The translations under genes were made by a program, and so were the position numbers. DNA of 64,000 nucleotides from Atopobiaceae bacterium (GTDB taxonomy: Bacteria; Actinomycetota; Coriobacteriia; Coriobacteriales; Atopobiaceae), in the NCBI GenBank assembly GCA_902834555.1, contig CADFJN010000011.1, positions 1 to 64,000 on the forward strand. The letters run 5' to 3'. Of this stretch, positions 26,701 to 33,913 are shown in pieces; the stretch's first letter is position 1; each line of letters opens with the position of its first letter. Below the pieces are notes generated by a model. The model saw only the letters and a program-made list of their open reading frames with translations, made no database searches and was not told the origin of the DNA.

Positions 26701-26799
26701 GGAATCAGCGACGCCATGTGCGCCCGTCAGCCCGAGGCCGGCAGACAGCGCAAGGGCAACAGCACCGCGGCGCGTGACCTGCTTCTGTTCTATCCCCAT
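23728..26799 (-). CDS. GH3 glycoside hydrolase with reversed domain order
   Basis: The 1023-residue protein starts with a Tat-like signal (QVTRRGAVALALSAGLGLTGAHG), so it is exported. The usual GH3 C-terminal module comes first (VGQEGTVLMKNEGQALPL, about residue 75 on), then a fibronectin-III-like domain (VTVTNTGSVAGKHVAQLYV). The usual N-terminal TIM barrel comes last (NDGPNGFG, AAANVHRCPYNGRNFEYYSED, and nucleophile Asp909 in GLMSTDM). This swapped order is known in some Firmicute beta-glucosidases. A C-terminal hydrophobic stretch (ALNGATVAGYGLAAVFGAAL) may anchor it. The start at MGIEQK has GGAGGGAG upstream; the longer frame (MSHMARFF) runs through the promoter. It is probably a beta-glucosidase or related enzyme; the substrate is unknown. 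Confidence 0.9.
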   Translation of the reverse strand: MGIEQKQVTRRGAVALALSAGLGLTGAHGVADSWRGTIDSALGTTSTEQTADDKFTPSIASTDDLVKAHEDLGRRVGQEGTVLMKNEGQALPLAKGAKVTLLGMGSMYPFLGGKMGSSITTEDAVDLVSALEQGGFDINPTMTSIYETLGAVEDTSAVNPTPWMQSVAYKYRPAGFATPYVPNEPSLDTYVSEGGASEDFASSFAEYGDAAIVVLSRPGSEGSDYYPGAAGIDAETYGTKNPLGICTNERALIQLAEENFDKVIVMVNSGSTMELGDLKDDPKIAAILNIGFPGAYGTLGIADILNGTVSPSGCLADTYAVDTAMAPSSQNFGSIKIADTSKVTWPDSLMGAMGTDIAGGFLGGENSTASAYYVVEAEGIYTGYKYYETRYYDSVTGAGNATGAAGASNGASSWNYDDEVVYPFGYGLSYTTFQQTLDDVQVNTDEKTVTAKVTVTNTGSVAGKHVAQLYVSVPYTDYDKKAGVEKSAIQLIGVAKTDELKPGDDQQLIITADLYDMASWDSSAKGGKGGWILDGGDYCFVLAEDAHDAVNNVLAAQGNGAAGDASLVSIKPIGSEGTVDESTLAKSKNGTEIANQLADADVNYYQPGYATPLSRSDWNGTFPRTYDDLTIGGDKQEEWVRNLCCEEYQITKNGEVADVNGAPAGLTLSSLAGDDNIDDAQWDKLVDEIPVDTLFAKIIKGGSQSDVIPEIENPVVYQNDGPNGFGTTLSGRGLHTDDANANYVLNTMANETTIASTFSEDIAKSWGELLGNDGLWSGNYLLWGAAANVHRCPYNGRNFEYYSEDPVLSSLMSARTVEGALEYGIIIGPKHFAFNDQETKRAGVAPYMTEQKAREGELRAFRASFEDAGALGIMTAFGRVGATPVNGSWGLLRNILRGEWGFKGLMSTDMVNNPGYFRPETCIYGGVTMMADFSTDETLTDVQESWPYMTHDLIASDATLVEYARQNMKYQLYAFAQSAAQNIKTVRVTPWWEMALNGATVAGYGLAAVFGAALRPRCRQGCA

Positions 26800-26896
26800 C
26801 CGATTGCTCCCTCCAACTGCGTGATTGCCGGCTGTGCTTTGGCGGTCGCCCCCGCGACCCCTCGTGCGGCCGGCTCTTTCGGCATCCGTGCCGTTT

Positions 26897-26945
26897 TCTG
26901 TAAAAAATCTTGCCATATGTGACAAATTTTATGAAAACGATTTTC
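26897..26945 (-). promoter_or_regulatory. Promoter and LacI-type operator of the swapped GH3 gene
   Basis: On the minus strand a -35 TTGTCA (26925-26920) and -10 TACAGA (26902-26897) are 17 bp apart. Just upstream lies GAAAACGATTTTC (26933-26945), a palindrome with a central CG of the LacI/CcpA style, similar in form to the one upstream of xfp. Carbon-source control is likely. Confidence 0.55.
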
Positions 26946-27012
26946 CGTCAGTGGTATAGGCATGCCTGCGAGCGCGTTATACAGCTCTCTGCGGGCTTGC
27001 TTTGCGCCAAAA

Positions 27013-27048
27013 TGGGCGACACTCCCCACTGTGGGGTAGTGCCGCCCA
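27013..27048 (-). terminator. Terminator of the RpiR-family gene
   Basis: On the minus strand TGGGCGGCACTACCCCAC pairs with GTGGGGAGTGTCGCCCA (about 16 bp with two mismatches) and is followed by TTTT. It lies 40 nt after the end of the RpiR-type gene and insulates the downstream GH3 gene. Confidence 0.8.
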
Positions 27049-27087
27049 CTGGTGTACGGTGAGCTTGGAAAGACTTCGGCCTTCTCG

Positions 27088-27957
27088 CTAGCCTTCCTTC
27101 TCGCTTGCAATGGTGCGGTTGAAGAGCTCGAGGTTGTACTCGTTGGCATCTCGCGAGCTGTGGAAAAGGAGCAGCAGGAGCGATTCCAGCACGTAGTTGA
27201 TTGAGTTGTGAGAGAAGTCGAAATCGTTTACGAGCAGATGATCGCGGGAAACCACCTTGAGGACAACGTCTGCGCGCTCGGCGAGGGGGGATTCCTCGTT
27301 GCGCGTGATCACGATGGTGGAGACGCCGCGGTCGATTGCGTTGTTCATGACCTTGCGCAGGCGGTCAGACCGACCGGAGTTGGAAATCACTACCAGGCAG
27401 TCTTCCGGCTGCATGAGCGAGGCGGTGATCATGGCACCATCGCTCGTGGAGGGAGAGATGGCGTTGACGCCTGCCTGCGAGAACTTGATGGCGGCGCTCT
27501 GCGCGACGGGCAGGGAGCTGCCCACGCCAACAAACATCGCGATGCGTGCGGAAGAGAGGGCGCCCACTGCCTTGGAGACGCCTTCCTCGCTGAGGGAGGC
27601 AAACGTGCTTCTCAGCTCCTCGATCTTGGTCTCCAGGACGTAATCGAGCGAGCCCTGGATGTCGGAGAGGCCAATGCCGCGCGAGTCATCGAACGAGCGC
27701 TCCTTGCTTGCGGTTTCCTCGCGCGCAAGGGCGTAGCGCATGTCGGCAAAGCTCGCGTAGCCTAGCGAGCGGACGAAGCGCGAGACGGTTGTGTTAGAGA
27801 TGCCGGAAAGTCGGGCGATTTCCACTGCCGAAAGGGATGAGACGGTTCCCTTGTGAGTAAGGATAAAATCCGCAACGGCCTTCTCGGCATCCGAAAGGTC
27901 CTCGTAGCGCTGGAGGATTGCATCGACGACCCCGCTGTGGCTCTCGTTTCCTGTCAT
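27088..27957 (-). CDS. RpiR-family transcriptional regulator with SIS domain
   Basis: The 289-residue protein has an N-terminal RpiR helix-turn-helix (residues 1-77: LSDAEKAVADFILTHKGTVS, then IARLSGISNTTVSRFVRSLG) and a sugar-phosphate-binding SIS domain (about 125-260: ARIAMFVGVGSSLPVAQSAA, CLVVISNSGRSDRLRKVM). Regulators of this type sense phosphosugars and control sugar catabolism. GAGAGGGG precedes the ATG. It is upstream of the swapped GH3 gene on the same strand but separated by a terminator and a promoter. The target and ligand are unknown. Confidence 0.93.
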   Translation of the reverse strand: MTGNESHSGVVDAILQRYEDLSDAEKAVADFILTHKGTVSSLSAVEIARLSGISNTTVSRFVRSLGYASFADMRYALAREETASKERSFDDSRGIGLSDIQGSLDYVLETKIEELRSTFASLSEEGVSKAVGALSSARIAMFVGVGSSLPVAQSAAIKFSQAGVNAISPSTSDGAMITASLMQPEDCLVVISNSGRSDRLRKVMNNAIDRGVSTIVITRNEESPLAERADVVLKVVSRDHLLVNDFDFSHNSINYVLESLLLLLFHSSRDANEYNLELFNRTIASEKEG

Positions 27958-28077
27958 GGCGACCCCTCTCTGGATAGGCCTCTAGGGTAGCACCCGAAGG
28001 AGCCCGAAGGCGTCATCGCGAGGCGCGCCCTTCTCGCGTTATCCTAGGCACGACCAGCTTGCAACGAGGGGAGTCAC

Positions 28078-28713
28078 ATGGACAAGGGCCGGATGGAAGC
28101 GTTCAGCGATGGCGTGATTGCCATCATCATCACCATCATGGTGCTGGGGATTGCCGCACCAGATGGTGCCGGGCTTTCCGACCTGCTGGGGCTGCTGCCT
28201 GCCATTGCCGCGTACGCGGTGAGCTTCATTGGCGTGGGGACGTACTGGAACAACCACCATCACCTGTTCAAGCTGGTCAACCGCGTAAACGGACGCATGC
28301 TCTGGTCAAACCTCGCGTTTCTCTTTGTGCTCTCGTTCTTCCCTCTGGCCACAGACTGGATGCAGAAAACTGGGTTCGCGGCGCTGCCAACCACCTGCTA
28401 CGTGATTGTGAACATGCTGGTGTCGCTCACCTACATGAACCTCGAGCGCGTGATTCGCCGCGAGCTGAGCGAGTCCTGCCCGCCAAACCCTACTAGTGAG
28501 AAGGAGGCGGAGCGCCGCGCGATGGTGGAGAAGCGATCGCTGCTCAAGGAGCGCCTCACCCTGGGTCTTGAGGCGCTTGGACTGGTCATTGCGCTTGTCC
28601 TGCCCAGCTCTCACCTTGCGCTTGTGGCGATAGTCATCGCATTCCTGCTGTGGATTGTCCCTGACCTGCGCATTGTGCGGCTGCTTGACTTCCTGGCGGA
28701 GGAACAGGAGTAG
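28078..28713 (+). CDS. TMEM175-family (DUF1211) membrane protein, putative K+ channel
   Basis: The 211-residue protein opens with the family signature RMEAFSDGVIAIIITIMVL (residues 5-23), which contains the FSD motif of the pore helix in TMEM175 channels. About six membrane segments follow. Bacterial TMEM175 proteins form tetrameric K+ leak channels. GAGGGG lies upstream of the ATG. It is a single gene, divergent from the RpiR-type regulator, and its 3' side faces an unusual hairpin with an AT-rich loop. Confidence 0.88.
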   Translation: MDKGRMEAFSDGVIAIIITIMVLGIAAPDGAGLSDLLGLLPAIAAYAVSFIGVGTYWNNHHHLFKLVNRVNGRMLWSNLAFLFVLSFFPLATDWMQKTGFAALPTTCYVIVNMLVSLTYMNLERVIRRELSESCPPNPTSEKEAERRAMVEKRSLLKERLTLGLEALGLVIALVLPSSHLALVAIVIAFLLWIVPDLRIVRLLDFLAEEQE

Positions 28714-28790
28714 GCGGCGGGCGTTTGCAGTCTGGGAGGCCTAGCTCTGGCCTCGAAGACGTCTCGCCAGCCCAATCCGGAAGACCACTG

Positions 28791-29005
28791 TGCACAAAAA
28801 CGCTCTATCGGACGGTTTTTTCGTAGTCGCTGCATAAAAACGCTCTATCGGACGGCTCTTGCCTGCGCTTGTTATCAATAATCAAATTAAAATTACATTT
28901 TTATGCATATAATATACACAATATGCAATCGTACTCATACTTAATAAGAATCTTGATGTAAGCGAACTCGAAGCACCGTCCGATAGAGCATTTTTGTGCA
29001 GCGAC
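28791..29005. repeat. Hairpin with AT-rich 120-nt loop and tandem arm
   Basis: A 25-nt unit (AAAAACGCTCTATCGGACGG core) occurs at 28791-28815 and again within 28826-28855. The second copy forms a 30-bp stem with 28976-29005, with two non-Watson-Crick positions. The loop (28856-28975) is very AT-rich in its centre (about 28870-28965), in sharp contrast to the GC-rich surroundings, and contains a smaller ATGCATAT...AATATGCAT-like dyad. It fills the space between the convergent TMEM175 and release-factor-like genes. No ORF or transposase is present. Confidence 0.8.
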
Positions 29006-29109
29006 AGAGAAATTTCTGTTCGATAACCCATTATTACGCAGAGAGGCAGCGTCGCGTTGCCCCGAAACCGATCAAAGCGAGACGTGGATGCGTTCCCGAT
29101 GCCCTAACT

Positions 29110-29487
29110 TTACTCGTCCATGCCAGGACGCCGGCGTAGACGCTTCACCGCCCCACGTCTACCCTTCTCTTCAAGTCGACGACGCACAGATGCCCTGGTG
29201 GGCTTGGTAGCATGGCGCTTTTTTGGCCGACGCGAGCGCCGAAGCAGCTCTGCGTGAATCTTCTCTAGGCAGCGTTCCCGATTCTGGAGCTGGCTGCGAG
29301 ATTCCCTGCTTACAACAATAATTCCAGTAGGCACGTGGCGCATGCGCACGGCAGAGTCGGTGGTGTTAACACCCTGTCCTCCCGGGCCAGTGGCACGAAA
29401 CGCCTCCGCTTCACACTGGCGGGCGAGCTCCGCCAGGCTCAGCCGCGCAAAACTGGCGTAATCCTGGTATGTGAGTCTCTTGTCCAT
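29110..29487 (-). CDS. Release-factor-like GGQ protein (ArfB/YaeJ-type peptidyl-tRNA hydrolase)
   Basis: The 125-residue protein consists of the catalytic RF domain only: GPGGQGVNTTDSAVRMRHVPTG with the GGQ at residues 36-38, followed by a strongly basic tail (RRSRRPKKRHATKPTRASVRRRLEEKGRRG). Proteins of this size release peptides from stalled ribosomes or repair stalled 50S subunits without a codon-recognition domain. The gene begins 9 nt after the end of a small upstream ORF; its ribosome binding site (AAGG) is weak, suggesting translational coupling. Confidence 0.9.
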   Translation of the reverse strand: MDKRLTYQDYASFARLSLAELARQCEAEAFRATGPGGQGVNTTDSAVRMRHVPTGIIVVSRESRSQLQNRERCLEKIHAELLRRSRRPKKRHATKPTRASVRRRLEEKGRRGAVKRLRRRPGMDE

Positions 29488-29496
29488 AAGCCAACC

Positions 29497-29826
29497 TTAC
29501 GCCAAGGGGGTCCGTGCGTCGAGAAAAAGCTCCGCGACATGCGGCTCGGCAAAGTCGCGCAAGCTGGTATTGGCGTCCAGGCAGCCTCGCGCGCAGGCGC
29601 CCAGCGGGGCCGCGGGGCAGAAATCGTACGTTATTGAATCAAGAATCGTTGTTATGTGTCGAAAAGCTGCCCCGTAGACGCAAATGACAGGAGCGCCTAC
29701 ACTGCGGAGCACTAATCCGCGCTCCCTTGGCACATGGCGATGCTCCATAGACACCCCATCCCGCACAAGCTCGTGGTGCGGCCAAGTGACGACGGCATCG
29801 CGCGGCAAGCTCGGGCGCTCCGGCAC
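29497..29826 (-). CDS. Hypothetical protein, doubtful
   Basis: An open frame of 109 codons starting with GTG and ending 9 nt before the release-factor-like gene. The product (with VICVYGAAFRHITTILDSIT and several Cys near the C-terminus) matches no family I recognise. No good ribosome binding site precedes the GTG. Support is only its position in a same-strand row between two real genes and a local composition that is less GC-rich than neighbours. It could be a decayed gene or plain spacer. Confidence 0.3.
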   Translation of the reverse strand: MPERPSLPRDAVVTWPHHELVRDGVSMEHRHVPRERGLVLRSVGAPVICVYGAAFRHITTILDSITYDFCPAAPLGACARGCLDANTSLRDFAEPHVAELFLDARTPLA

Positions 29827-29849
29827 GTCGAAGGTTGTCGCGTTGTCCC

Positions 29850-30350
29850 CTACGCTCTTCTCGCAACACTTTCGACGTGCTGCAGCTCGAAGCGCCAGTG
29901 CTGTGTTGCCTCCGGGTACTTCCGGCGGTCAACGGGCGAGAGGAACATTGCCTTTGGCCGCACCCAGAGCGAGCCGTCCCCGTAGAGCTTGCGGTAGACC
30001 ACGACCTCCTCGCCGGTCTCGGAGTCGTGAGCAACGTCCTCGACGAGGTAGGAGTCACCCTTGAAGTGGCGGTAAATCCCATGGATGACGAGGGGGTTCT
30101 CGCCGACGGTCGCTGCCGCGGATTCCGGCTCAGACGCCATCACCGTTCTCGCCTCAAGCGCCTGCTCCAGGCACTCCTTGACGCGACCCTTGCACTTGCC
30201 GCACTTGGTTGCCGCACCGGTCATGCGCTTGACATCAGCCATGTTCGTTGCACCGGCGTCCACCGCTGCCTCAATGTCTGCCCTGGTCACGTGTTTGCAG
30301 CTGCAGACAACGTCCTTCTTGGCACTCTTGCCACCATGCTTCTTGCCCAT
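29850..30350 (-). CDS. BFD-type [2Fe-2S] domain fused to DUF1653
   Basis: The 166-residue protein joins two modules. Residues 12-68 are a bacterioferritin-associated-ferredoxin-like [2Fe-2S] domain with Cys16, Cys18, Cys50 and Cys53 (CSC...CGKC) and the helical DIEAAVDAGATNMADVKRMTG. Residues 85-160 are a DUF1653 domain (IHGIYRHFKGDSYLVEDVA ... VYRKLYGDGSLWVRPKAMF), a small beta fold of unknown role. GGGAG precedes the ATG by 5 nt. A link between Fe-S sensing or electron transfer and whatever DUF1653 does is implied by the fusion, but no function is established. Confidence 0.88.
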   Translation of the reverse strand: MGKKHGGKSAKKDVVCSCKHVTRADIEAAVDAGATNMADVKRMTGAATKCGKCKGRVKECLEQALEARTVMASEPESAAATVGENPLVIHGIYRHFKGDSYLVEDVAHDSETGEEVVVYRKLYGDGSLWVRPKAMFLSPVDRRKYPEATQHWRFELQHVESVARRA

Positions 30351-30474
30351 GTCGCTCCCAACGTCGCGAACAGAACCATGGCACCATTCTGCACGACTCG
30401 ACGAGCCGGTGCACCCAGAGCACGGCAGCTGGCACTACAATGGGCCAGCACATCCCCAAGGCACAGGAGGCAGC

Positions 30475-31125
30475 ATGGAGAAGCCGCACCTGCCGGCGCG
30501 CATCGCGGCAGCGCTCTTCGACTTTGACGGCACGCTCGTAGACACCGAGCGCTTTGGCATCGAGCTAGACGAGGAAGCCTATGCCTTCTATGGCATCACG
30601 CCAACGCCTGCCGAGAAGGCCTCGCTTGCCGGCACTGACGGCTCGGAATCAGTTCCGGCGCTTTTCCGCGCGCACGGCATGAGCGTGAGCGCCGAGGAGT
30701 TCTTTGCGCGCCGTCGCCCAAGCGATGTCATCTACCAGGAGTTTCCCATCAAGGCATCGCCTGGGGCTGCCGAGGTCATGCGCCGGCTGCGCGCTGCCGG
30801 CGCACGCATCGCCGTGGTCTCGACCACGAGGCACGCACTTGTGGAGACGGGCCTTCGGCGTATTGGTCTTGCGAGTCTCGTTGACCTGGTGATTGGCGGG
30901 GACGACGTGGAGCACCACAAACCAGACCCAGAGCCGTATGCCCGCGCGCTCGAGGCGTTTGACGTAGCGCCCGCGGAGGCCGTGGCGTTTGAGGACTCTC
31001 CCGCAGGCGTTGCCTCAGCGCAGGTAGCTGGCGTCTACACGTTTGGGTTCACCGGCTCCTGCGTACCCCAGGAGCTGCCGGCCGCAGACGAGCGTTTCTC
31101 GTCGTTTGCGGAGCTTGACCTGTAA
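30475..31125 (+). CDS. HAD-superfamily phosphatase/phosphomutase
   Basis: The 216-residue protein has all HAD motifs: I FDFDGTLVDTE (residues 15-25), II VVSTTRHAL, III around HHKPDPEPYARAL and IV AVAFEDSPAGVASA. The alpha-helical cap after motif I is of the beta-phosphoglucomutase/GPH type. It probably dephosphorylates or isomerises a small sugar phosphate. AGGAGG lies just upstream of the ATG; the frame open from 30085 upstream is not used because it crosses the divergent BFD-DUF1653 gene. Confidence 0.9.
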   Translation: MEKPHLPARIAAALFDFDGTLVDTERFGIELDEEAYAFYGITPTPAEKASLAGTDGSESVPALFRAHGMSVSAEEFFARRRPSDVIYQEFPIKASPGAAEVMRRLRAAGARIAVVSTTRHALVETGLRRIGLASLVDLVIGGDDVEHHKPDPEPYARALEAFDVAPAEAVAFEDSPAGVASAQVAGVYTFGFTGSCVPQELPAADERFSSFAELDL

Positions 31126-31245
31126 AGCCAGCCGCAGCTTCACAAGTTTGCGAGGCCTTTTCCTATTGTGCACTGCGGCGCGGGCGCCATGCCAGCTCAC
31201 CTATAATGGCGTGACGAAGCCAGCAGCCACAGCGAAAGGGCCCAG

Positions 31246-32610
31246 ATGGAAATCACTCCGCAGGAAGTATCCGAGACGCTTGCCATGGTCACGGAGCAGA
31301 ACCTTGACCTCCGAACGATCACCATGGGCATCTCGCTTGCAGGCTGCGCCGATGAGGACATGGGCCGCATGTGCGACAAGATCTACGACCGCATCACGCA
31401 CCAGGCGGAGCATCTGGTCTCCGTGGGCGACGACCTTGCCGCCGAGTACGGCGTTCCCATCGCGAACAAGCGCGTCTCGGTGACGCCGGTGGCACAGGTG
31501 GCCGCGTGCTGCGCAGACGAGGACCTCTCCCCCATTGCGCACGCCATGGACCGCGCCGCGCAAACGCTGGGCATCGACTTCATGGGCGGCTTCTCCGCGC
31601 TGGTGCAGAAGGGCATCGGCAACGCCGACCGTCGCCTCATCAACTCGGTGCCCGAGGCGCTCGCCACCACGGAGCGCGTGTGCTCCTCGCTGAACATCGC
31701 ATCTACCAGGGCCGGCATCAACATGGATGCCGTGCTTCTCTCGGCACAGACCATTCTCGAGTGCGCGCGCCGCACCACCGACATCGACTGCTACGGCGCG
31801 GCGAAGTTTGTCGTCTTTGCCAACATGGTGGAGGACTCGCCGTTCATGGCCGGCGCCGTGCACGGGACCGGCGAGGCCGACGCAGTCATCAACGTGGGCG
31901 TCTCTGGCCCCGGCGTGATGGCCGCCGCGCTTGAGCAGCTGCCCGACGACGCCAACCTCATGGAGGTGGCCGAGGCCATCAAGAAGACGGCATTCAAGAT
32001 CACGCGCGCCGGCGAGCTCATGAGCCGCGAGGCATCGCGCCGCCTGGGGGTCGAGAAGGGCATCGTCGACCTGTCGCTGGCGCCCACCCCCGCCGCCGGC
32101 GACTCCGTGGCCAAGATCCTGGAGATCATCGGCGTGGGAGAGTGCGGCGGCCCCGGCACCACCTGCGCGCTCGCCCTTCTCAACGACTGCGTCAAGAAAG
32201 GCGGCGTCATGGCCAGCTCCAGCGTGGGCGGGCTCTCGGGCGCCTTCATCCCCGTGTCCGAGGACGCCGGCATGATTCGCGCCGCCGAGGACGGGTCACT
32301 CTCTATCGAGAAGCTCGAGGCCATGACCAGCGTGTGCTCCGTTGGCCTTGACATGATTGCCATCCCCGGCGATACCCCGGTGGAGGCCATCGCCGGCATC
32401 ATCGCAGACGAGATGGCCATCGGCGTCATTAACACCAAGACCACGGCCGTGCGCCTGATTCCGGCGATTGGCCGCAAGGAGGGTGACACGCTGGAGTTTG
32501 GCGGCCTCTTTGGCAGCGCGCCGGTTATGAGCGTGAACCGCTTTGCCGGCAACGTCCTGGCGCACCGTGGCGGGCGCTTCCCCGCGCCGCTCAACAGCCT
32601 GAAGAACTAG
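31246..32610 (+). CDS. PFL-family/UPF0210 protein
   Basis: The 454-residue protein is a full-length UPF0210 (DUF711) member: MEITPQEVSETLAMVTEQNLDLRTITMGISL start, GIDFMGGFSALVQKG, CYGAAKFVVFANMVEDSPFMAGAVHGTGE and the Gly-rich C-terminal region. The fold is related to glycyl-radical enzymes, but no Gly-radical activity is established. In many bacteria the gene follows a small ACT-domain (UPF0237) gene; none is present in the 120 nt upstream here. A hairpin terminator follows the stop codon. Confidence 0.9.
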   Translation: MEITPQEVSETLAMVTEQNLDLRTITMGISLAGCADEDMGRMCDKIYDRITHQAEHLVSVGDDLAAEYGVPIANKRVSVTPVAQVAACCADEDLSPIAHAMDRAAQTLGIDFMGGFSALVQKGIGNADRRLINSVPEALATTERVCSSLNIASTRAGINMDAVLLSAQTILECARRTTDIDCYGAAKFVVFANMVEDSPFMAGAVHGTGEADAVINVGVSGPGVMAAALEQLPDDANLMEVAEAIKKTAFKITRAGELMSREASRRLGVEKGIVDLSLAPTPAAGDSVAKILEIIGVGECGGPGTTCALALLNDCVKKGGVMASSSVGGLSGAFIPVSEDAGMIRAAEDGSLSIEKLEAMTSVCSVGLDMIAIPGDTPVEAIAGIIADEMAIGVINTKTTAVRLIPAIGRKEGDTLEFGGLFGSAPVMSVNRFAGNVLAHRGGRFPAPLNSLKN

Positions 32611-32640
32611 GGGCACAGGTTTTCTCGCCGAAAGGCTTTT

Positions 32641-32675
32641 CGCCGCGACACCAACACTGTCGCGGCGTTCATTTT
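32641..32675 (+). terminator. Terminator of the PFL-family gene
   Basis: CGCCGCGACA and TGTCGCGGCG form a perfect 10-bp stem with a 7-nt loop, followed by TTCATTTT. It lies 30 nt after the stop codon. Confidence 0.88.
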
Positions 32676-32678
32676 GCC

Positions 32679-32779
32679 CAAAACCTCACACGTGGTGTTT
32701 CTATTCTTATATTCAGCGACAAAATCCCTGATGGGTAATAGCGATTATAGAAAAAGAAACATCACGTGTGAGGTTTTTG
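32679..32779. repeat. Dispersed hairpin repeat, divergent member
   Basis: Arms 32679-32711 and 32746-32779 form a stem of about 32 bp (AAAACCTCACACGTG at the outer end) with few mismatches. The loop is 34 nt. On the minus strand, after 11 nt, it reads CCATCAGGGATTTTG, which aligns with the family core CCAACTGGGGAAACG at about half of the positions and in the same place. Stem sequence is unrelated to the other classes. It lies between the convergent PFL-family and murB genes. Confidence 0.7.
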
Positions 32780-32833
32780 AGCACGAGAGGAGCATGCGAG
32801 AAGAACGGCGGGGGCTCCCCAGAAGGCGCCTGT

Positions 32834-33769
32834 CTACCCCAGGAAGCGCACCTCGGGCTCCAAGCGCACGCCAAACTGACGCTCGACCTCGTCCTGGACG
32901 TGCGCGATAACCGCGCGAACGTCTGCCGCCGTGGCCCCGCCTACGTTGACCACAAAGCCGGCGTGCTTCTTCGAGACGGCAGCGCCGCCCACCTGGTAGC
33001 CACGCAAACCGGCGTCGGTCACGAGCTTGCCCACGAAGTAGCCCTCGGGGCGCTTGAACGTGGATCCAGCGCTGGGCAGCTCGAGAGGCTGCTTCTCCTC
33101 GCGCCGGCGCGTAAGCTCGTCCATGGTCTCGCGAATCTTCTCGGGATCGGCCGGGTCAAGGTTGAATGTGGCCGAGAGCACCACCATGTCCTCGTCCGCA
33201 ATGCGACTGTGGCGATAGCCCAGGTCAAGCTCGTCAACGGGGATAGTCTCCTCGTGGCCGTCCTGATGCAGCACGTGCACGTTCTTGAGGACGTCGGCCA
33301 TGCATCCACCGTACGCGCCGGCGTTCATGAAGCAGGCGCCGCCAATGGAACCGGGAATGCCGCACGCAAACTCGAGGCCAGAAAGTCCCAGCTCGCACGC
33401 CATCTCAGAGGCCTCGCGCAGGGTCACGCCCGCCTGGCACCACATCTCGTCGTCATCGACGCTCACGCCCACGAGACCGTCGGCCACGGCAACAATCACT
33501 CCGCGGTACCCCTCGTCTGCAACCAGAAGATCGGACCCACGGCCCAGCACAAAGTAGGGCACACCCGCCTGCTTGCAGGCATCGATAACGTCATGGACCT
33601 CGTCAAAGTCCTCGGGAATCACATAGAGGTCGGCCGGACCGCCAATCTCGAACGACGTGTGCTCGCTCATGGGCTCGTTTACAAGGACGTTGTCCTCGCC
33701 AACAATCGAGCGAAGCTTCCAGTCGAGCGGTTGCAAGTGGTCGTCGCCGGTAGTGCCACTTTCGGACAT
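32834..33769 (-). CDS. murB: UDP-N-acetylenolpyruvoylglucosamine reductase
   Basis: The 311-residue flavoenzyme reduces UDP-GlcNAc-enolpyruvate to UDP-MurNAc with NADPH in peptidoglycan synthesis. FAD-binding motifs are HTSFEIGGPADL and LGRGSDLLV; GIPGSIGGACFMNAGAYG holds the pyrophosphate loop, PSAGSTFKRP the catalytic Ser, and the terminal ...RLEPEVRFLG the catalytic Glu. It fits the type II (short) class. MSESGT is taken as start, with GAGGAG 5 nt upstream. It is transcribed away from the membrane-protein gene at 33914. Confidence 0.95.
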   Translation of the reverse strand: MSESGTTGDDHLQPLDWKLRSIVGEDNVLVNEPMSEHTSFEIGGPADLYVIPEDFDEVHDVIDACKQAGVPYFVLGRGSDLLVADEGYRGVIVAVADGLVGVSVDDDEMWCQAGVTLREASEMACELGLSGLEFACGIPGSIGGACFMNAGAYGGCMADVLKNVHVLHQDGHEETIPVDELDLGYRHSRIADEDMVVLSATFNLDPADPEKIRETMDELTRRREEKQPLELPSAGSTFKRPEGYFVGKLVTDAGLRGYQVGGAAVSKKHAGFVVNVGGATAADVRAVIAHVQDEVERQFGVRLEPEVRFLG

Positions 33770-33913
33770 CTTGCTCCTCAGTTTGGGTTTTGCGCGCTGC
33801 ATGCACGCGCTTGGTTCTTGAGTATAGCAAGGTGGGCTACGATGTTGGATGTTGCGCGCGCCTTCATCCTGCGCTTACACTCCCAACACCACAAACACGG
33901 AAGGCTATTCCGC

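Noticed and set aside
23947..26922. 991-codon plus-strand ORF opposite the swapped GH3 gene
   Set aside because: Antisense shadow with no recognisable domains.
32768..33913. N-terminal extension of the membrane protein ending at 34897
   Set aside because: The frame stays open by chance across murB on the other strand. A ribosome-binding-like GGAAGG and a normal membrane start point to 33914.
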